Assembly: GCF_022458895.1 (NCBI RefSeq)
Contig: NZ_JAINFL010000006.1
Coordinates: 124,001-188,000 of the forward strand
DNA from: Roseihalotalea indica
GTDB taxonomy: Bacteria > Bacteroidota > Bacteroidia > Cytophagales > Cyclobacteriaceae
Direction: 5' to 3'
DNA length: 64,000 bases
The notes under the pieces: model-generated
Seen by the model: the letters and a program-made list of their open reading frames with translations, nothing else
What the model was told of the DNA's origin: nothing
Databases searched by the model: none
Shown: positions 25,856 through 35,748 of the stretch, one piece after another
How the letters are laid out: each line of letters opens with the position of its first letter
Position numbering within the stretch: the first letter of the stretch is position 1
Program-made: the position numbers and the translations under genes

Positions 25856-27424
25856 CTATCGTTTCTGTTCGGGTAGCTTAGGCTCTACCATCACAATATC
25901 TTCTCGCTCAACCACCACCGCACCCGGCGGCATGTGCTTAGATTTTCGCACATACTTGCGAGGCGTCACGCTTACCGGGCACAAAGAGTCCGTTTTACGC
26001 TTGGAATAGTACGCTGCAATCTGAGCGGCCTGCTCAATGATGTAGGGTGGTGTTGGCTGCCCGGCGCGTTGTTTAATAACCACATGCGAGCCGCTTACAT
26101 CTTTAGCATGCAGCCACAAATCTTCTTTGTGCGCATAATGGCGGGTGAGTTCATCATTATTCTTAGCACTTTTCCCTACCCAAACAGCATAGCCATCCAG
26201 ATCAAAACTGCGGAACGGAAAGGTTTCAGCTTGCTTGGTGGAGGTTGCTAATAACTGATTCTCCTCAGCGTATTGCTGAAGCTCTTTAGGCAAAGACAAT
26301 TCTCGCACCGCCTCCAGGTGAGTTTGAAGCTTGCTCAGTTGGGCTTCCTTCTGCTCAATATTCTTTCGTAGCTGATCCACCTCAATTTTTTGATTTTTCG
26401 CTTTTCGGTAATACCGCTCAGCATTTTTCTGGGGCGAAAGCTGACGGTTCAGTTTAATAGGAACCATTTCATTATGATAGAAATCAAACAGGCTTACTTC
26501 AGTAGAATTTTCAGGAATTTGGTGAAGATTAGCCATCAGAATATCGGCGATCTGCTGGTGCTGCAATCCGGTTTCAAGCTGATCTAGCGTGCGCTGGTTT
26601 TTCTGAATATACTGCTGGCTTTGTTTCTTCTGCTTTTCCAGTGTATTCAACAACTGGCCTTTTAGTGATTCGCTTCGGAGCTGTTTAATCTTTCGCAAAA
26701 AGAACTCATTGAGAGCAGTAACCGGCGATTGCTTTTTATCGATTTCTTCGCCCAGGGGAAACAAGCTCAGATATAAGGCGCCTTCCCACTCAATCAGGTA
26801 GTAAGCCTCTGGGGCCTCTAACGTTTGAATGAGAGTTTGGAGCAGATCCCACTGTTCGGGTAGTGGTTTTTGATCGTAGTTCTGCTGCTGCAAAGATGCT
26901 AGAGGGAGTTTGCCTAACGTGGGGTATAGTTTTTTCGGGTTTCCTTGCGCCTGTTCAAAATCACTGCGGCTGACAGATAAATTTCTGTCCAGCAAATTGA
27001 TATCCAGCGTAAAGTCATTTCCCAAACTATTCCGGAAAATGTCAACAACTTTGCTTTGATCCGTTAATAGAATATTGGCTCGGTTACCGTGCATCTTGAA
27101 TAGCAACCCTTGCGAGCCAAAGCGTAGCCAGAAGCTGCGTTCGTTCTTAAATTGCCGGATTTCCTCCAGCGGCTGATCCAAAAGGGTAGAAAATAAGTCC
27201 ACGCTATTGCGTTTGGCCCGATGAAAGGCTTCCGGGAACTGTAGGCAACAAAAATACGAAGCAAGGTGAGCTTTAATGTAAAACTCACCCTTTCCGGAAG
27301 GCTCGTACAATCCGATGATCAGTTCGTCTTTATTCTGACTGAAGCAGCTTCCCACTTTCCAGCCCAGAAGTTGGTGTCGGAGTTGTGTGGTGAGTTGCCG
27401 TAAAAAGTAATAATTATGATGCAC
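25856..27424 (-). CDS. rqcH: NFACT-domain protein, RqcH-like ribosome quality control factor
   Basis: A 522-residue protein with an NFACT-N domain at the start (FLRQLTTQLRHQLLGWKVGSC), helical coiled-coil arms in the middle, and NFACT-R (DUF814) near the C-terminus (VWVGKSAKNNDELT, DLWLHAKDVSGSHVVIK). RqcH/Rqc2 proteins bind stalled 50S subunits and add C-terminal alanine tails. The Asp-Arg pair important in Bacillus RqcH seems to be Glu95-Arg96 here. I choose the GTG at 27424, because the family starts MHxNYYFLRQ and this start avoids overlapping miaA. A TTG at 27457 is the alternative. Confidence 0.85.
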   Translation of the reverse strand: MHHNYYFLRQLTTQLRHQLLGWKVGSCFSQNKDELIIGLYEPSGKGEFYIKAHLASYFCCLQFPEAFHRAKRNSVDLFSTLLDQPLEEIRQFKNERSFWLRFGSQGLLFKMHGNRANILLTDQSKVVDIFRNSLGNDFTLDINLLDRNLSVSRSDFEQAQGNPKKLYPTLGKLPLASLQQQNYDQKPLPEQWDLLQTLIQTLEAPEAYYLIEWEGALYLSLFPLGEEIDKKQSPVTALNEFFLRKIKQLRSESLKGQLLNTLEKQKKQSQQYIQKNQRTLDQLETGLQHQQIADILMANLHQIPENSTEVSLFDFYHNEMVPIKLNRQLSPQKNAERYYRKAKNQKIEVDQLRKNIEQKEAQLSKLQTHLEAVRELSLPKELQQYAEENQLLATSTKQAETFPFRSFDLDGYAVWVGKSAKNNDELTRHYAHKEDLWLHAKDVSGSHVVIKQRAGQPTPPYIIEQAAQIAAYYSKRKTDSLCPVSVTPRKYVRKSKHMPPGAVVVEREDIVMVEPKLPEQKR

Positions 27425-27434
27425 TTGAAAGGCG

Positions 27435-28385
27435 TTATAACGGTTGTTGTTGGTCAATATGTTGAACTACGTCGGATAAAAGCCTATCGCTAGGTTCGCT
27501 GGCATCAAACCAGGTGATGCTTTCATCTTTGCGGAACCATGTCCACTGACGTTTCGCGTAGCGGCGGCTATTACGTTTAATCAGGCGAATAGCTTCCTCT
27601 CGGTCATATTGCCCCGCAAAATACGGAAACCATTCCTGGTAGCCTACGGTATGCAATGCATTATGATGCTGGTAGGGCAGTAAACTTTGGGCTTCGGCTT
27701 CCAGTCCGGCTGCCAGCATCATATCAACCCGCTGGTTAATACGTTGATATAAAGCTTCCCGGTCTCGGGTCAGGCCAATTTTTAGCATGTTGAACGGACG
27801 GTTTTGAGAGGGCGTTTGCTGGCGGAATTCCGAAAACGGCCGTCCGGCACTGTGATAAACCTCCAGGGCCCGCAGTACGCGCCGATGATTCTGGCGATCT
27901 ACCTCCTGGTAATAGATTGGGTCTACTCGTTGAAGTTCTTCTAATAGAAAATTCAGCCCCCGCTTTTTATGTTGCTCGCTCCAATACAATCGTATATCAT
28001 CTTTGATGTCGGGCATGGGATCAATACCTTCGCAGAGCGTTTTCACGTACAGACCGGAGCCCCCAGCCGCAATCACCACTGGTTGATGAAGAAACAGGCG
28101 CTGGAGTATGTGTAAAGCATCCTGCTCAAACTGTTTTACGTCATATTCGTCAGTAACGGAGAGGCTGTTGATCAGGTGGTGGGGAACCTGGTTTAATTCA
28201 TCTGGAGTAGGCTTGGCGGTACCAATGGTCATTTCCCGGTAAAATTGCCGGGAATCGGTAGAAATAATTTCTGACCCATAGTGCCGAGCTAACTGAAGGC
28301 AAAGCTCAGTCTTACCTACAGCCGTAGGACCTACAATAACAAGCAGCACCGGGTGGGTCATTTTATGAGACTTTTCAAAGGGCAT
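27435..28385 (-). CDS. miaA: tRNA dimethylallyltransferase
   Basis: A 316-residue enzyme that adds a dimethylallyl group to A37 of tRNAs reading UNN codons. The P-loop GPTAVGKT is at residues 19-26, followed by the substrate motifs STDSRQFYREMTIGTAKP and GGSGLYVKTLCEG, and the C-terminal IKRNSRRYAKRQWTWFRKD. Its length and motifs are normal. An internal Met at residue 9 could also be the start. It precedes the rqcH-like gene on the same strand with a 10-base gap, so both are probably expressed together as translation-quality genes. Confidence 0.95.
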   Translation of the reverse strand: MPFEKSHKMTHPVLLVIVGPTAVGKTELCLQLARHYGSEIISTDSRQFYREMTIGTAKPTPDELNQVPHHLINSLSVTDEYDVKQFEQDALHILQRLFLHQPVVIAAGGSGLYVKTLCEGIDPMPDIKDDIRLYWSEQHKKRGLNFLLEELQRVDPIYYQEVDRQNHRRVLRALEVYHSAGRPFSEFRQQTPSQNRPFNMLKIGLTRDREALYQRINQRVDMMLAAGLEAEAQSLLPYQHHNALHTVGYQEWFPYFAGQYDREEAIRLIKRNSRRYAKRQWTWFRKDESITWFDASEPSDRLLSDVVQHIDQQQPL

Positions 28386-28462
28386 ATCAACATTACGGGA
28401 AAAAGGGAATCTTGGATTTGTCTCAGGTTATTACGTAAATTGAAGAATTACATTTCTTTTCT

Positions 28463-31400
28463 ATGAATAGTTCAGAGCAACTTTCAGCACTGAAAAAGGA
28501 AAACGAGCGTCTCCGAGCTGAGATTGCCCGTTTGCGTCATCCTCAAAACCCTCCTGAAGGACTTGGCCAGTCCGACTCAATTTCATTTGCCTATTTACAG
28601 AATTCGCTGATTCATGCCGAACTGCTCGCCGTATCAACGGACGAAGAAGGGAAAATCATCTTTTGTAATCACGCGTTTTCAGAGGCCGTAGGCCGTAGTC
28701 CGGAGGAAGTGAGGGGAAGAAATCTTTTTGAGGAGTTTGTGCCGTTGCGGGGTGAGAAACTTACCATCCACCGCTTCATTGAGCTTACAGCAAAGCGGGG
28801 CGTTTCAGAAAACATCAAACGTTCTATCCGAACCTCATCCGGGCACATACTCACCATCAATATTCAAAGCATCATCCTGCACGATCAGGGTAGACAGGGG
28901 CTAACAGTGATTGCTGAGGATATTACCCAGCATAAGCGAGTTCAAAAAGAACTTTTGCAGAGTAACAAAAAGCTGGCGGAACTGTACGATAATGCTTACG
29001 ATCTGATTATCGTGGCCAATCAGGATGGTAAAGTCATCTTTGCTAATAAAGCCTTTTATGATAAGCTCAAATACCGCCAGAAGGACTTGGAGCAACGTTC
29101 TTTTCTGAACATTGTCCAGGAACCGTACCGCCAGAATGCTGAATTGCTGTGGAAGCGAGTGCTGTCCGGGGAGCATCCCGGTAAATTCAGGTCGGCGTTG
29201 GAGTCTAGTGGGGGTGAGCGCATCCATGTGTCCGGTACGCTGACTACCGGCATGCAGGACGAAGGGGTAGTAGTACGAGGTGTATTTCACGACATCAGCG
29301 ATCAGGTACGGTCCGACCGGGCCCGCAGTCTGTATTATAGCATTACCAACCTGGTGTTGCAAAGCCCTAACCTGGATCATCTGTACTATAATATTCATCG
29401 TGAGTTAAGAAAAGCGGTGGATGCCGAAGACCTGATTATTGCAATCTGGAATAATGAAGAGCTGGACTTTGTCTATCAGGATAGTCAGCATCCCGATCGG
29501 ATGGAAAACCCGCAGCAGCGAGAAGCCCTGATGGATTTATCTGATTACGCAATATCTCTGAACCGCCCCCTGTTTCTTCATGAAGATGATATCATAGAAT
29601 TACGAGAAGCCAATGTAATTCGCTCAATGCCAGTGCTACCAAAAATCTGGATCGGTATCCCCTTGCAAACCCGGGGCAGAGTAGTAGGTATTCTGGTACT
29701 TCAGAATTTTGACAAAGAAGATAGCCTAAGCTCCCGCGATTTTGAACTGCTGGATTTTATCTCCGGGCAGGTTGCCATGGTCGTTGAGCGGAAAAGAAAC
29801 GATGAGGAATTGCGCGACCACACCGGCCGGTTGAAAGCTATTTTTGAAAGCAGTACGCACCTGATCTGGTCCGTTGACAGCGACTTTCGACTGACAAACT
29901 TCAACCGGAACTTTGAGTACACCTTCCGCTCTCACTTTGGGGCCGGGCCGGTGGTCGGGGAGATTTATAACCCCCTGGATCAGCGCATTACCCAGCAGTA
30001 TCTGGACCAATGGAAAGAAAAATACCTGGAGGTCTTCGATGGTAATATCGCTCATTTTGAGGCTAAAATGCGGTTTGGAAAAGATGTTGACATCTGGAAA
30101 TCCGTATATCTGAATCCGATTTACCGGGAAGACGGAAGCATTCGCGAGGTTTCCGGCATTGCCCATGACATTACCCAGCGACGGAAATCTGAGATTGCAC
30201 TGCTGGAGAGCGAAGAGAAGTTCCGGACGATCTTTGAGTCATTTCAGGACATTTATTTCCGTTGCCGCCTGGATGGTACCATCATTATGATCAGCCCTTC
30301 TATCCGGGAGCTCACTGCCTACGAAACTTACGAAGTGCTGGGAAAAGACATTACTAACTACTATCTGTACGATAAAAAAACCAAGAACCTTATCCGCCAA
30401 CTCGTAAAGAATAAGCGGGTGCGGAACTTCGAGGCTACTGTTATTAAAAAGAATGGGCAGTTGATACCCTGTATCTGCAACGTACGATTGGTAGGGAATC
30501 TTTCCGGAAAAGAAACCGAAATTGAAGGAGTGGTGCGGGATATCACCAAGCTGAAAGAAACCACCCAGGCCCTTCAAAAAGCTAAGGATTTTGCCGAACA
30601 ATCACTCAGAGCCAAAGAAGCGTTCCTGGCAAATATGAGCCATGAGATCCGCACTCCCATGAATGGAGTTATTAGCATGATTGACCTGCTGGCGGATACT
30701 TCTTTGAATGGGGAACAGGCCGATTATGTGCAGACCATTAAGCACTCATCTGAAACCCTGCTTACTATCCTAAACGATATTCTGGACCTCTCCAAGATAG
30801 AAGCGGGTAAGATGCAATTACATAAAACTGCTTTGCCCATTCGGCAGGTTCTGGAAAAACTGTATAGTCTTTTTACTCAGCAGGCATCTTTTAAAAATAT
30901 TCTGTTCCGCTATCAGATAAGCGAAGAAGTACCAGAGTACCTCTGGATTGATGAAACCCGCCTGTTACAGATTATGTCGAATCTGACGGCCAATGCTATC
31001 AAATTTACCGAAGAAGGGGAGATCGTCATTCAGATCGAGAAAGTGAAGCGTGATGCACCTAAGCCGGTTGAAAGAGAGCTCACGATCCGAGTTGCAGTAC
31101 ACGATTCTGGAATTGGAATTTCTAAGAAAGACCAAAAGGCATTATTTAAAAACTTTAATCAGGTTGACCCATCTACCTCCAAGAAATATAAAGGGACCGG
31201 TTTAGGGTTATCCATTGCCCGTCAGCTTACTCGCCTGATGCAGGGTGATATTGGAGTGGACTCTGTACCGGGAAAGGGTAGTACGTTCTGGTTTACCTTT
31301 TTGACCGAAGAAGCCAAGCGGGAGGCGGTAGTTGAAACCCCTCGTGAAGAAGCAATTACGGTTTTTTCAGAAATAACTCCTAAAATTCTGGTGGTAGACG

Positions 31401-32137
31401 ATAACTCAATCAACCGGAAGGTAGTCTCCGAGTTGTTGAGGAAAAGCGGATGTGAGGTAGTCTTGGCCAGTAGCGGAGAAGAAGCTATTCGAACGGTGCA
31501 GAAGCGCTCGTTTGATGTTATCTACATGGATATCCAGATGCCCAAGATGGACGGCATTGAAGCCACTCGCCGCATTCGGGCACTTGATCTGGCAGAAACT
31601 CCACCTATAGTTGCTCTCACTGCGTACTCATTGCCGGGCGACAAAGAAAAGTTTATGGCCGCCGGTATGGATGATTATCTCTCAAAACCGATTCGTAAGA
31701 ATATTATCACCAAAACAGCCTCCTTATTAGGATACGGCAATGAAGACGCCTCTGCTGAACCGGAAAAGCCGGTAGAAGTGCAGATCATTAATTGGGAGAC
31801 ATTAGCATCGTTAGAAAAATACGGCGGGAAAGAACTGGTTTTTGAATCGTTACAGGAGTTTGAGATGGAGGCCAAAGAATTGCTGGCCGATGCTGCCTCA
31901 GCATTGAAAAAAAACGATTATCCACAAATTTTATCTAAATTGCATACATTAAAGGGCAATGCTGGAACGTTGGGGGTAGAAAGAGTAGCCCAGTTTGCTA
32001 AATTAATTGAAGGAAATTTAAAGAATCAGGATACGACGAATCTTACCAAAGATTTTAAAACTTTAAAGTCGGAATTTCAAAAGTTCCAGCACAACTATAA
32101 CCAATCTATAAACAAAACGAACAAGGAACATGTCTGA
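28463..32137 (+). CDS. Hybrid sensor histidine kinase with PAS x4, GAF, receiver and HPt domains
   Basis: A 1224-residue soluble hybrid kinase with no membrane segment, so it senses an internal signal. Approximate domain order: short N-terminal coiled coil (1-30), PAS (45-160), PAS (170-285), GAF (290-445), PAS (455-580), PAS (580-710), HisKA with phospho-His727 in NMSHEIRTPMNG, HATPase (about 840-955, with GTGLGLSIARQL), receiver (975-1095) with phospho-Asp1023 in YMDIQMPKMDG, and HPt with His1161 in LHTLKGNAGTLG. All phosphotransfer residues are intact, so a complete His-Asp-His relay lies in one chain. The gene overlaps the next, a single-domain receiver, by eight bases, which is the probable next acceptor. 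Confidence 0.95.
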   Translation: MNSSEQLSALKKENERLRAEIARLRHPQNPPEGLGQSDSISFAYLQNSLIHAELLAVSTDEEGKIIFCNHAFSEAVGRSPEEVRGRNLFEEFVPLRGEKLTIHRFIELTAKRGVSENIKRSIRTSSGHILTINIQSIILHDQGRQGLTVIAEDITQHKRVQKELLQSNKKLAELYDNAYDLIIVANQDGKVIFANKAFYDKLKYRQKDLEQRSFLNIVQEPYRQNAELLWKRVLSGEHPGKFRSALESSGGERIHVSGTLTTGMQDEGVVVRGVFHDISDQVRSDRARSLYYSITNLVLQSPNLDHLYYNIHRELRKAVDAEDLIIAIWNNEELDFVYQDSQHPDRMENPQQREALMDLSDYAISLNRPLFLHEDDIIELREANVIRSMPVLPKIWIGIPLQTRGRVVGILVLQNFDKEDSLSSRDFELLDFISGQVAMVVERKRNDEELRDHTGRLKAIFESSTHLIWSVDSDFRLTNFNRNFEYTFRSHFGAGPVVGEIYNPLDQRITQQYLDQWKEKYLEVFDGNIAHFEAKMRFGKDVDIWKSVYLNPIYREDGSIREVSGIAHDITQRRKSEIALLESEEKFRTIFESFQDIYFRCRLDGTIIMISPSIRELTAYETYEVLGKDITNYYLYDKKTKNLIRQLVKNKRVRNFEATVIKKNGQLIPCICNVRLVGNLSGKETEIEGVVRDITKLKETTQALQKAKDFAEQSLRAKEAFLANMSHEIRTPMNGVISMIDLLADTSLNGEQADYVQTIKHSSETLLTILNDILDLSKIEAGKMQLHKTALPIRQVLEKLYSLFTQQASFKNILFRYQISEEVPEYLWIDETRLLQIMSNLTANAIKFTEEGEIVIQIEKVKRDAPKPVERELTIRVAVHDSGIGISKKDQKALFKNFNQVDPSTSKKYKGTGLGLSIARQLTRLMQGDIGVDSVPGKGSTFWFTFLTEEAKREAVVETPREEAITVFSEITPKILVVDDNSINRKVVSELLRKSGCEVVLASSGEEAIRTVQKRSFDVIYMDIQMPKMDGIEATRRIRALDLAETPPIVALTAYSLPGDKEKFMAAGMDDYLSKPIRKNIITKTASLLGYGNEDASAEPEKPVEVQIINWETLASLEKYGGKELVFESLQEFEMEAKELLADAASALKKNDYPQILSKLHTLKGNAGTLGVERVAQFAKLIEGNLKNQDTTNLTKDFKTLKSEFQKFQHNYNQSINKTNKEHV

Positions 32138-32507
32138 TAGAAAACGAGTACTGGTAGCTGAAGACAGCTCGGTAATCCAAAACCTGACCAAAAAAGTATT
32201 GCAGTTTCAAAATTACGATATCGAGTCGGCTCGCGATGGTCAGCAGGTCATCGATATGTTGAAACGTACTGATTATGACATCATTCTGATGGACATCAAC
32301 ATGCCTAAAATGAATGGAATGGAGTGCAGTAAGGAGATTCGCAGCATGGATAATGAAAAAAAATCACAGGTGCCTATTATTGCTATTTCCGGGAACGCCC
32401 GCAATTACTCTGAGGAAGATTTTCAGAAAGCCGGGATGAATGAGTACATTCCAAAGCCGATTAATTTTGATCATCTGGTAGAGGTCGTTAACAAGTACAC
32501 AAAATAG
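32130..32507 (+). CDS. Single-domain response regulator (CheY-like)
   Basis: A 125-residue stand-alone receiver domain. The phospho-acceptor is Asp55 in LMDINMPKMNG, the acidic pair is near residues 11-12 (AEDS), and the conserved Lys is in IPKPINF. There is no output domain, so it acts by protein contact or as a phosphate carrier. Its start lies inside the 3' end of the hybrid kinase gene (eight-base overlap), indicating translational coupling and a shared phosphorelay in which the HPt domain of the kinase passes phosphate to this receiver. Confidence 0.93.
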   Translation: MSDRKRVLVAEDSSVIQNLTKKVLQFQNYDIESARDGQQVIDMLKRTDYDIILMDINMPKMNGMECSKEIRSMDNEKKSQVPIIAISGNARNYSEEDFQKAGMNEYIPKPINFDHLVEVVNKYTK

Positions 32508-32514
32508 GCAGGAA

Positions 32515-32551
32515 AAGTACGGTAAAAAGAAAGCTTGAATTTGCCGTACTT
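32515..32551 (+). terminator. Hairpin after the kinase-receiver operon
   Basis: A 12-base stem, AAGTACGGTAAA against TTTGCCGTACTT (32540-32551), has one G-T wobble and a 13-base loop, followed by an AT-rich but not T-only stretch. It is a probable terminator of the phosphorelay operon. It could instead be a leader structure of the next small gene, which starts 22 bases later. Confidence 0.5.
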
Positions 32552-32572
32552 GTCATTATTATAAACGGTTGA

Positions 32573-32848
32573 ATGCAAGTAAAATACACATCTCATTATT
32601 TACGTAAACTGGAAGACCTGCTCAATCAGTCTGATTATGTATTGCGCTACGAGAAGGGTAATTTTAAATCAGGTTACTGTATTTTGCGAGATACCTACCT
32701 GGTAATCGTGAACAAGTACTATCCGCTGGATGGGAAGATCAATTGTTTGTTAGAAATCATTCGCCAGCTGGATATTGATCCGGAGAAATTATCTTCGAAG
32801 CAGCAAAAAATGTTAGCAGAACTCTTAGAAATTTCTACGCCCCTTTGA
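32573..32848 (+). CDS. Small conserved-looking hypothetical protein upstream of an MBL hydrolase
   Basis: A 91-residue soluble protein that I cannot assign to a named family. The N-terminal half (YVLRYEKGNFKSGYCILRD) looks like paired strands, followed by helices (KINCLLEIIRQLDID, KQQKMLAELLE). There are no signal peptide, metal site or catalytic motif. Its TGA stop overlaps the TTG start of the MBL-fold hydrolase by four bases, so the two proteins are probably made together and may act together. Confidence 0.75.
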   Translation: MQVKYTSHYLRKLEDLLNQSDYVLRYEKGNFKSGYCILRDTYLVIVNKYYPLDGKINCLLEIIRQLDIDPEKLSSKQQKMLAELLEISTPL

Positions 32849-33606
32849 AAGTAACATTTTTAGGAACAGGCACATCACAGGGCGTCCCGGTGATCGGGTG
32901 CACCTGTGAGGTATGCACTTCAGTTGATTTTCGCGATAAACGTCTCCGTACCTCAGTACACCTGTCGGTAGACGGAAAAAGTATCATTATAGACTCCGGC
33001 CCGGATTTTCGGCAGCAGGCCCTCGCCAACCACATTCGGCAGCTCGATGCACTGGTGTTTACCCACGAGCATAAAGACCACACCGCCGGTATGGATGACG
33101 TACGGAGCTTTAATTTCCTTCAGCAAAAAGCTATACCTATTTATGCGCATGCCCGCGTAATAGAAAGCTTAAAGCGGGAGTTCTCATATGCTTTTGCGGA
33201 GCATAAATATCCCGGCGTACCGCAGATTGAAGTGCGCGAAATTGATCATCTTCCTTTCAGTGTGCTAGGAGTGCCCTTTCAGCCAATTCAGGTATTGCAC
33301 TACAAACTTCCGGTGTTCGGCTTTAGAATTTATGATTTTACCTACATTACCGACGCTAATAATATATCAGCAGAAGAAAAAGAGAAAGTTAAAGGGAGCA
33401 AGGTGTTGGTTATGAACGCATTACAAAAACAAGAGCATCTCTCGCATTTTACCCTGGATGAGGCACTGCAAATTATTGAAGAAATAAATCCTCAACAGGC
33501 TTTCCTTGTTCATATGAGTCACCGCATGGGATTACACCGCCAGGTAAATACGGAACTGCCTGATAATGTCCAACTTGCCTGCGACGGATTGACCATAACG
33601 ATATAA
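32845..33606 (+). CDS. MBL-fold metallo-hydrolase, PhnP-like
   Basis: A 253-residue metallo-beta-lactamase-fold hydrolase. The metal motif HxHxDH is complete (His74, His76, Asp78, His79 in FTHEHKDHTAG), and a later His lies in HMSHRMG. Near the N-terminus, GTGTSQGVPVIGCTCEVC carries the Cys cluster (Cys19, Cys21, Cys24) seen in PhnP-type phosphodiesterases, which bind an extra structural zinc. It probably cleaves a cyclic or nucleotide phosphodiester; the natural substrate is unknown. The TTG start is preferred because the family begins with KVTFLGTGTS. It overlaps the upstream small gene by four bases. Confidence 0.9.
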   Translation: MKVTFLGTGTSQGVPVIGCTCEVCTSVDFRDKRLRTSVHLSVDGKSIIIDSGPDFRQQALANHIRQLDALVFTHEHKDHTAGMDDVRSFNFLQQKAIPIYAHARVIESLKREFSYAFAEHKYPGVPQIEVREIDHLPFSVLGVPFQPIQVLHYKLPVFGFRIYDFTYITDANNISAEEKEKVKGSKVLVMNALQKQEHLSHFTLDEALQIIEEINPQQAFLVHMSHRMGLHRQVNTELPDNVQLACDGLTITI

Positions 33607-33642
33607 AAATGTTTTTTATGGGTATGTAATACTTTTTTTAAG

Positions 33643-33650
33643 TATATTTG
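33643..33650 (+). promoter_or_regulatory. Bacteroidota-type -7 element upstream of parE
   Basis: TATATTTG matches TAnnTTTG and lies in the 184-base gap before parE, leaving a leader of about 135 bases. The -33 region is T-rich without a perfect TTTG. Confidence 0.45.
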
Positions 33651-33790
33651 TTCTTTAGCGAAGGATTGATTTTCTTCGTTTTTTCGTTCAGTATTGGGGA
33701 TGAGATTTTAGGTAGATGGTTAGCTACGGGTAACCTTTTTTATCAGCTTAAAGCGTTGAATCCCGGAAAATTAACAACTACAACGATTTT

Positions 33791-35659
33791 ATGGCAAACA
33801 ATACCGCTGCATACACCGAAGATAGTATTCGCTCATTAGACTGGCGGGAGCATATTCGTATGCGTCCTGGCATGTATATCGGTAAACTGGGAGATGGCTC
33901 CTCAGCCGATGACGGAATTTATGTGTTGCTGAAAGAAGTTATCGACAACAGCATTGACGAATACGTGATGGGCTTTGGTAAAAGCATTGAAATTACCATT
34001 ACCGACCATAAGGTGGAAGTGCGAGATTACGGACGAGGCATCCCGTTGGGTAAGGTAGTGGATTGTGTCTCTAAAATTAACACCGGGGGTAAGTACGATT
34101 CAGCGGCATTCCAAAAATCGGTAGGGCTGAACGGGGTAGGTACTAAGGCGGTCAATGCATTGTCTACTTACTTCAAGGTCCAATCTTTTCGTGATGGTAA
34201 AACCAAGCTGGCTGAGTTTAACCGGGGAGATATTACCAGGGATGCCCGAATAGGGAACTCTGACGAGAAGAATGGCACCTCTATTGTGTTTGAACCGGAT
34301 GGCGAAGTATTCAAGAACTTTCATTTTCGCCCTCAGTACATTGAAAGTCAAATCTGGAATTACGCTTTCCTTAATGCCGGGTTAACCATTGTTTTCAATG
34401 GGCAAAAATATCGCTCGGAAAACGGTCTGAAAGACCTGTTGGAGAAAAAGACCAAAGAGGGCAGCCTTCGCTATCCGATTGTGCACATGCGCGGTGACGA
34501 TATTGAAGTAGCTCTGTCGCATTCTGACCAATATGGCGAGGAATATTATTCATTCGTAAACGGACAGTATACCACCCAGGGCGGAACGCACTTGCAGGCC
34601 TTCCGGGAGGCAATCGTTGACACCGTTCGTAAATTTTACGGCAAGCAATACGATGTGCAGGACATCCGGAATGGGATTGTAGCGGCGGTATCAGTTCGGG
34701 TGCAAGAACCGGTATTTGAATCGCAGACTAAAACCAAGCTGGGCTCGCTCAATGTGGCAGCCAAAGGCCCTTCCGTTCGGCAATTTGTAGGAGAGTTTAT
34801 CAAACATCGCTTAGACGATTACCTTCACCGTAACAAACCGGTAGCCGATGCTTTGGAAAAACGAATTAAGCAGTCGGAGCGAGAGCGGAAAGAGATTGCC
34901 GGAATCAAGAAACTAGCCAACGAGCGAGCCAAGAAGGCTAACCTTCATAACAAAAAACTGCGCGATTGCCGTCTGCACCTAGATGATAAGGCCACCGGGA
35001 AAGATGACCGCCGCGACGATACCATGATTTTCATCACTGAGGGAGATTCAGCCAGCGGTTCTATCACCAAAGCCCGCGATGTGCAGACCCAGGCAGTATT
35101 CAGCCTTCGGGGAAAGCCTTTAAACTGCTTCTCGCTAACCAAAAAAGTAGTTTACGAAAACGAAGAATTTAACTTATTGCAGCATGCCCTCAACATTGAG
35201 GATGGACTGGATGGGTTACGATACAAGAAGATCGTCGTAGCGACCGATGCCGATGTGGACGGTATGCATATCCGGCTGCTGTTGCTTACCTTCTTCCTGC
35301 AATTTTTCCCCGATTTGGTGCGACAGGGGCATGTTTTCATTTTGGAAACGCCACTTTTCCGTGTACGGAATAAAAAGGAAACGATCTACTGCTACAACGA
35401 AGAAGAAAAGCAGGCGGCCATCGCGAAGTTAGGATCAAAACCCGAAATTACCCGCTTCAAAGGTCTGGGAGAGATTTCTCCCGATGAGTTTGGGCAGTTT
35501 ATTGGCGAAGATATCCGGCTAGACCCGGTGCTGCTGGATGATGAAACCAACACCAAAAAACTATTAACATTTTATATGGGAAAAAATACCTCCGACCGTC
35601 AGGAGTTCATTATTGACCGACTTAGAGTGGAGAAAGATCTGGTAGAAGAGGTTGCCTAA
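33791..35659 (+). CDS. parE: DNA topoisomerase IV subunit B
   Basis: A 622-residue type IIA topoisomerase ATPase subunit. The GHKL ATP site is visible ([39 protein letters not shown]), followed by the transducer region and the TOPRIM domain with [10 protein letters not shown] and the metal site [12 protein letters not shown]. The C-terminus [17 protein letters not shown] is standard. With ParC it forms the enzyme that unlinks daughter chromosomes. GyrB would be a related alternative, but adjacency to the parC gene and the divergent Bacteroidota-type sequence favour ParE. The parC gene begins 89 bases downstream. Confidence 0.92.
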   Translation: MANNTAAYTEDSIRSLDWREHIRMRPGMYIGKLGDGSSADDGIYVLLKEVIDNSIDEYVMGFGKSIEITITDHKVEVRDYGRGIPLGKVVDCVSKINTGGKYDSAAFQKSVGLNGVGTKAVNALSTYFKVQSFRDGKTKLAEFNRGDITRDARIGNSDEKNGTSIVFEPDGEVFKNFHFRPQYIESQIWNYAFLNAGLTIVFNGQKYRSENGLKDLLEKKTKEGSLRYPIVHMRGDDIEVALSHSDQYGEEYYSFVNGQYTTQGGTHLQAFREAIVDTVRKFYGKQYDVQDIRNGIVAAVSVRVQEPVFESQTKTKLGSLNVAAKGPSVRQFVGEFIKHRLDDYLHRNKPVADALEKRIKQSERERKEIAGIKKLANERAKKANLHNKKLRDCRLHLDDKATGKDDRRDDTMIFITEGDSASGSITKARDVQTQAVFSLRGKPLNCFSLTKKVVYENEEFNLLQHALNIEDGLDGLRYKKIVVATDADVDGMHIRLLLLTFFLQFFPDLVRQGHVFILETPLFRVRNKKETIYCYNEEEKQAAIAKLGSKPEITRFKGLGEISPDEFGQFIGEDIRLDPVLLDDETNTKKLLTFYMGKNTSDRQEFIIDRLRVEKDLVEEVA

Positions 35660-35748
35660 ATCAGAAAGAAATTTCTCATAGGCTACCCTGAAATGTCCCT
35701 TTAAAATTAAGTATTGACAGAAATACGAAAAACACATAGCTACCCATT

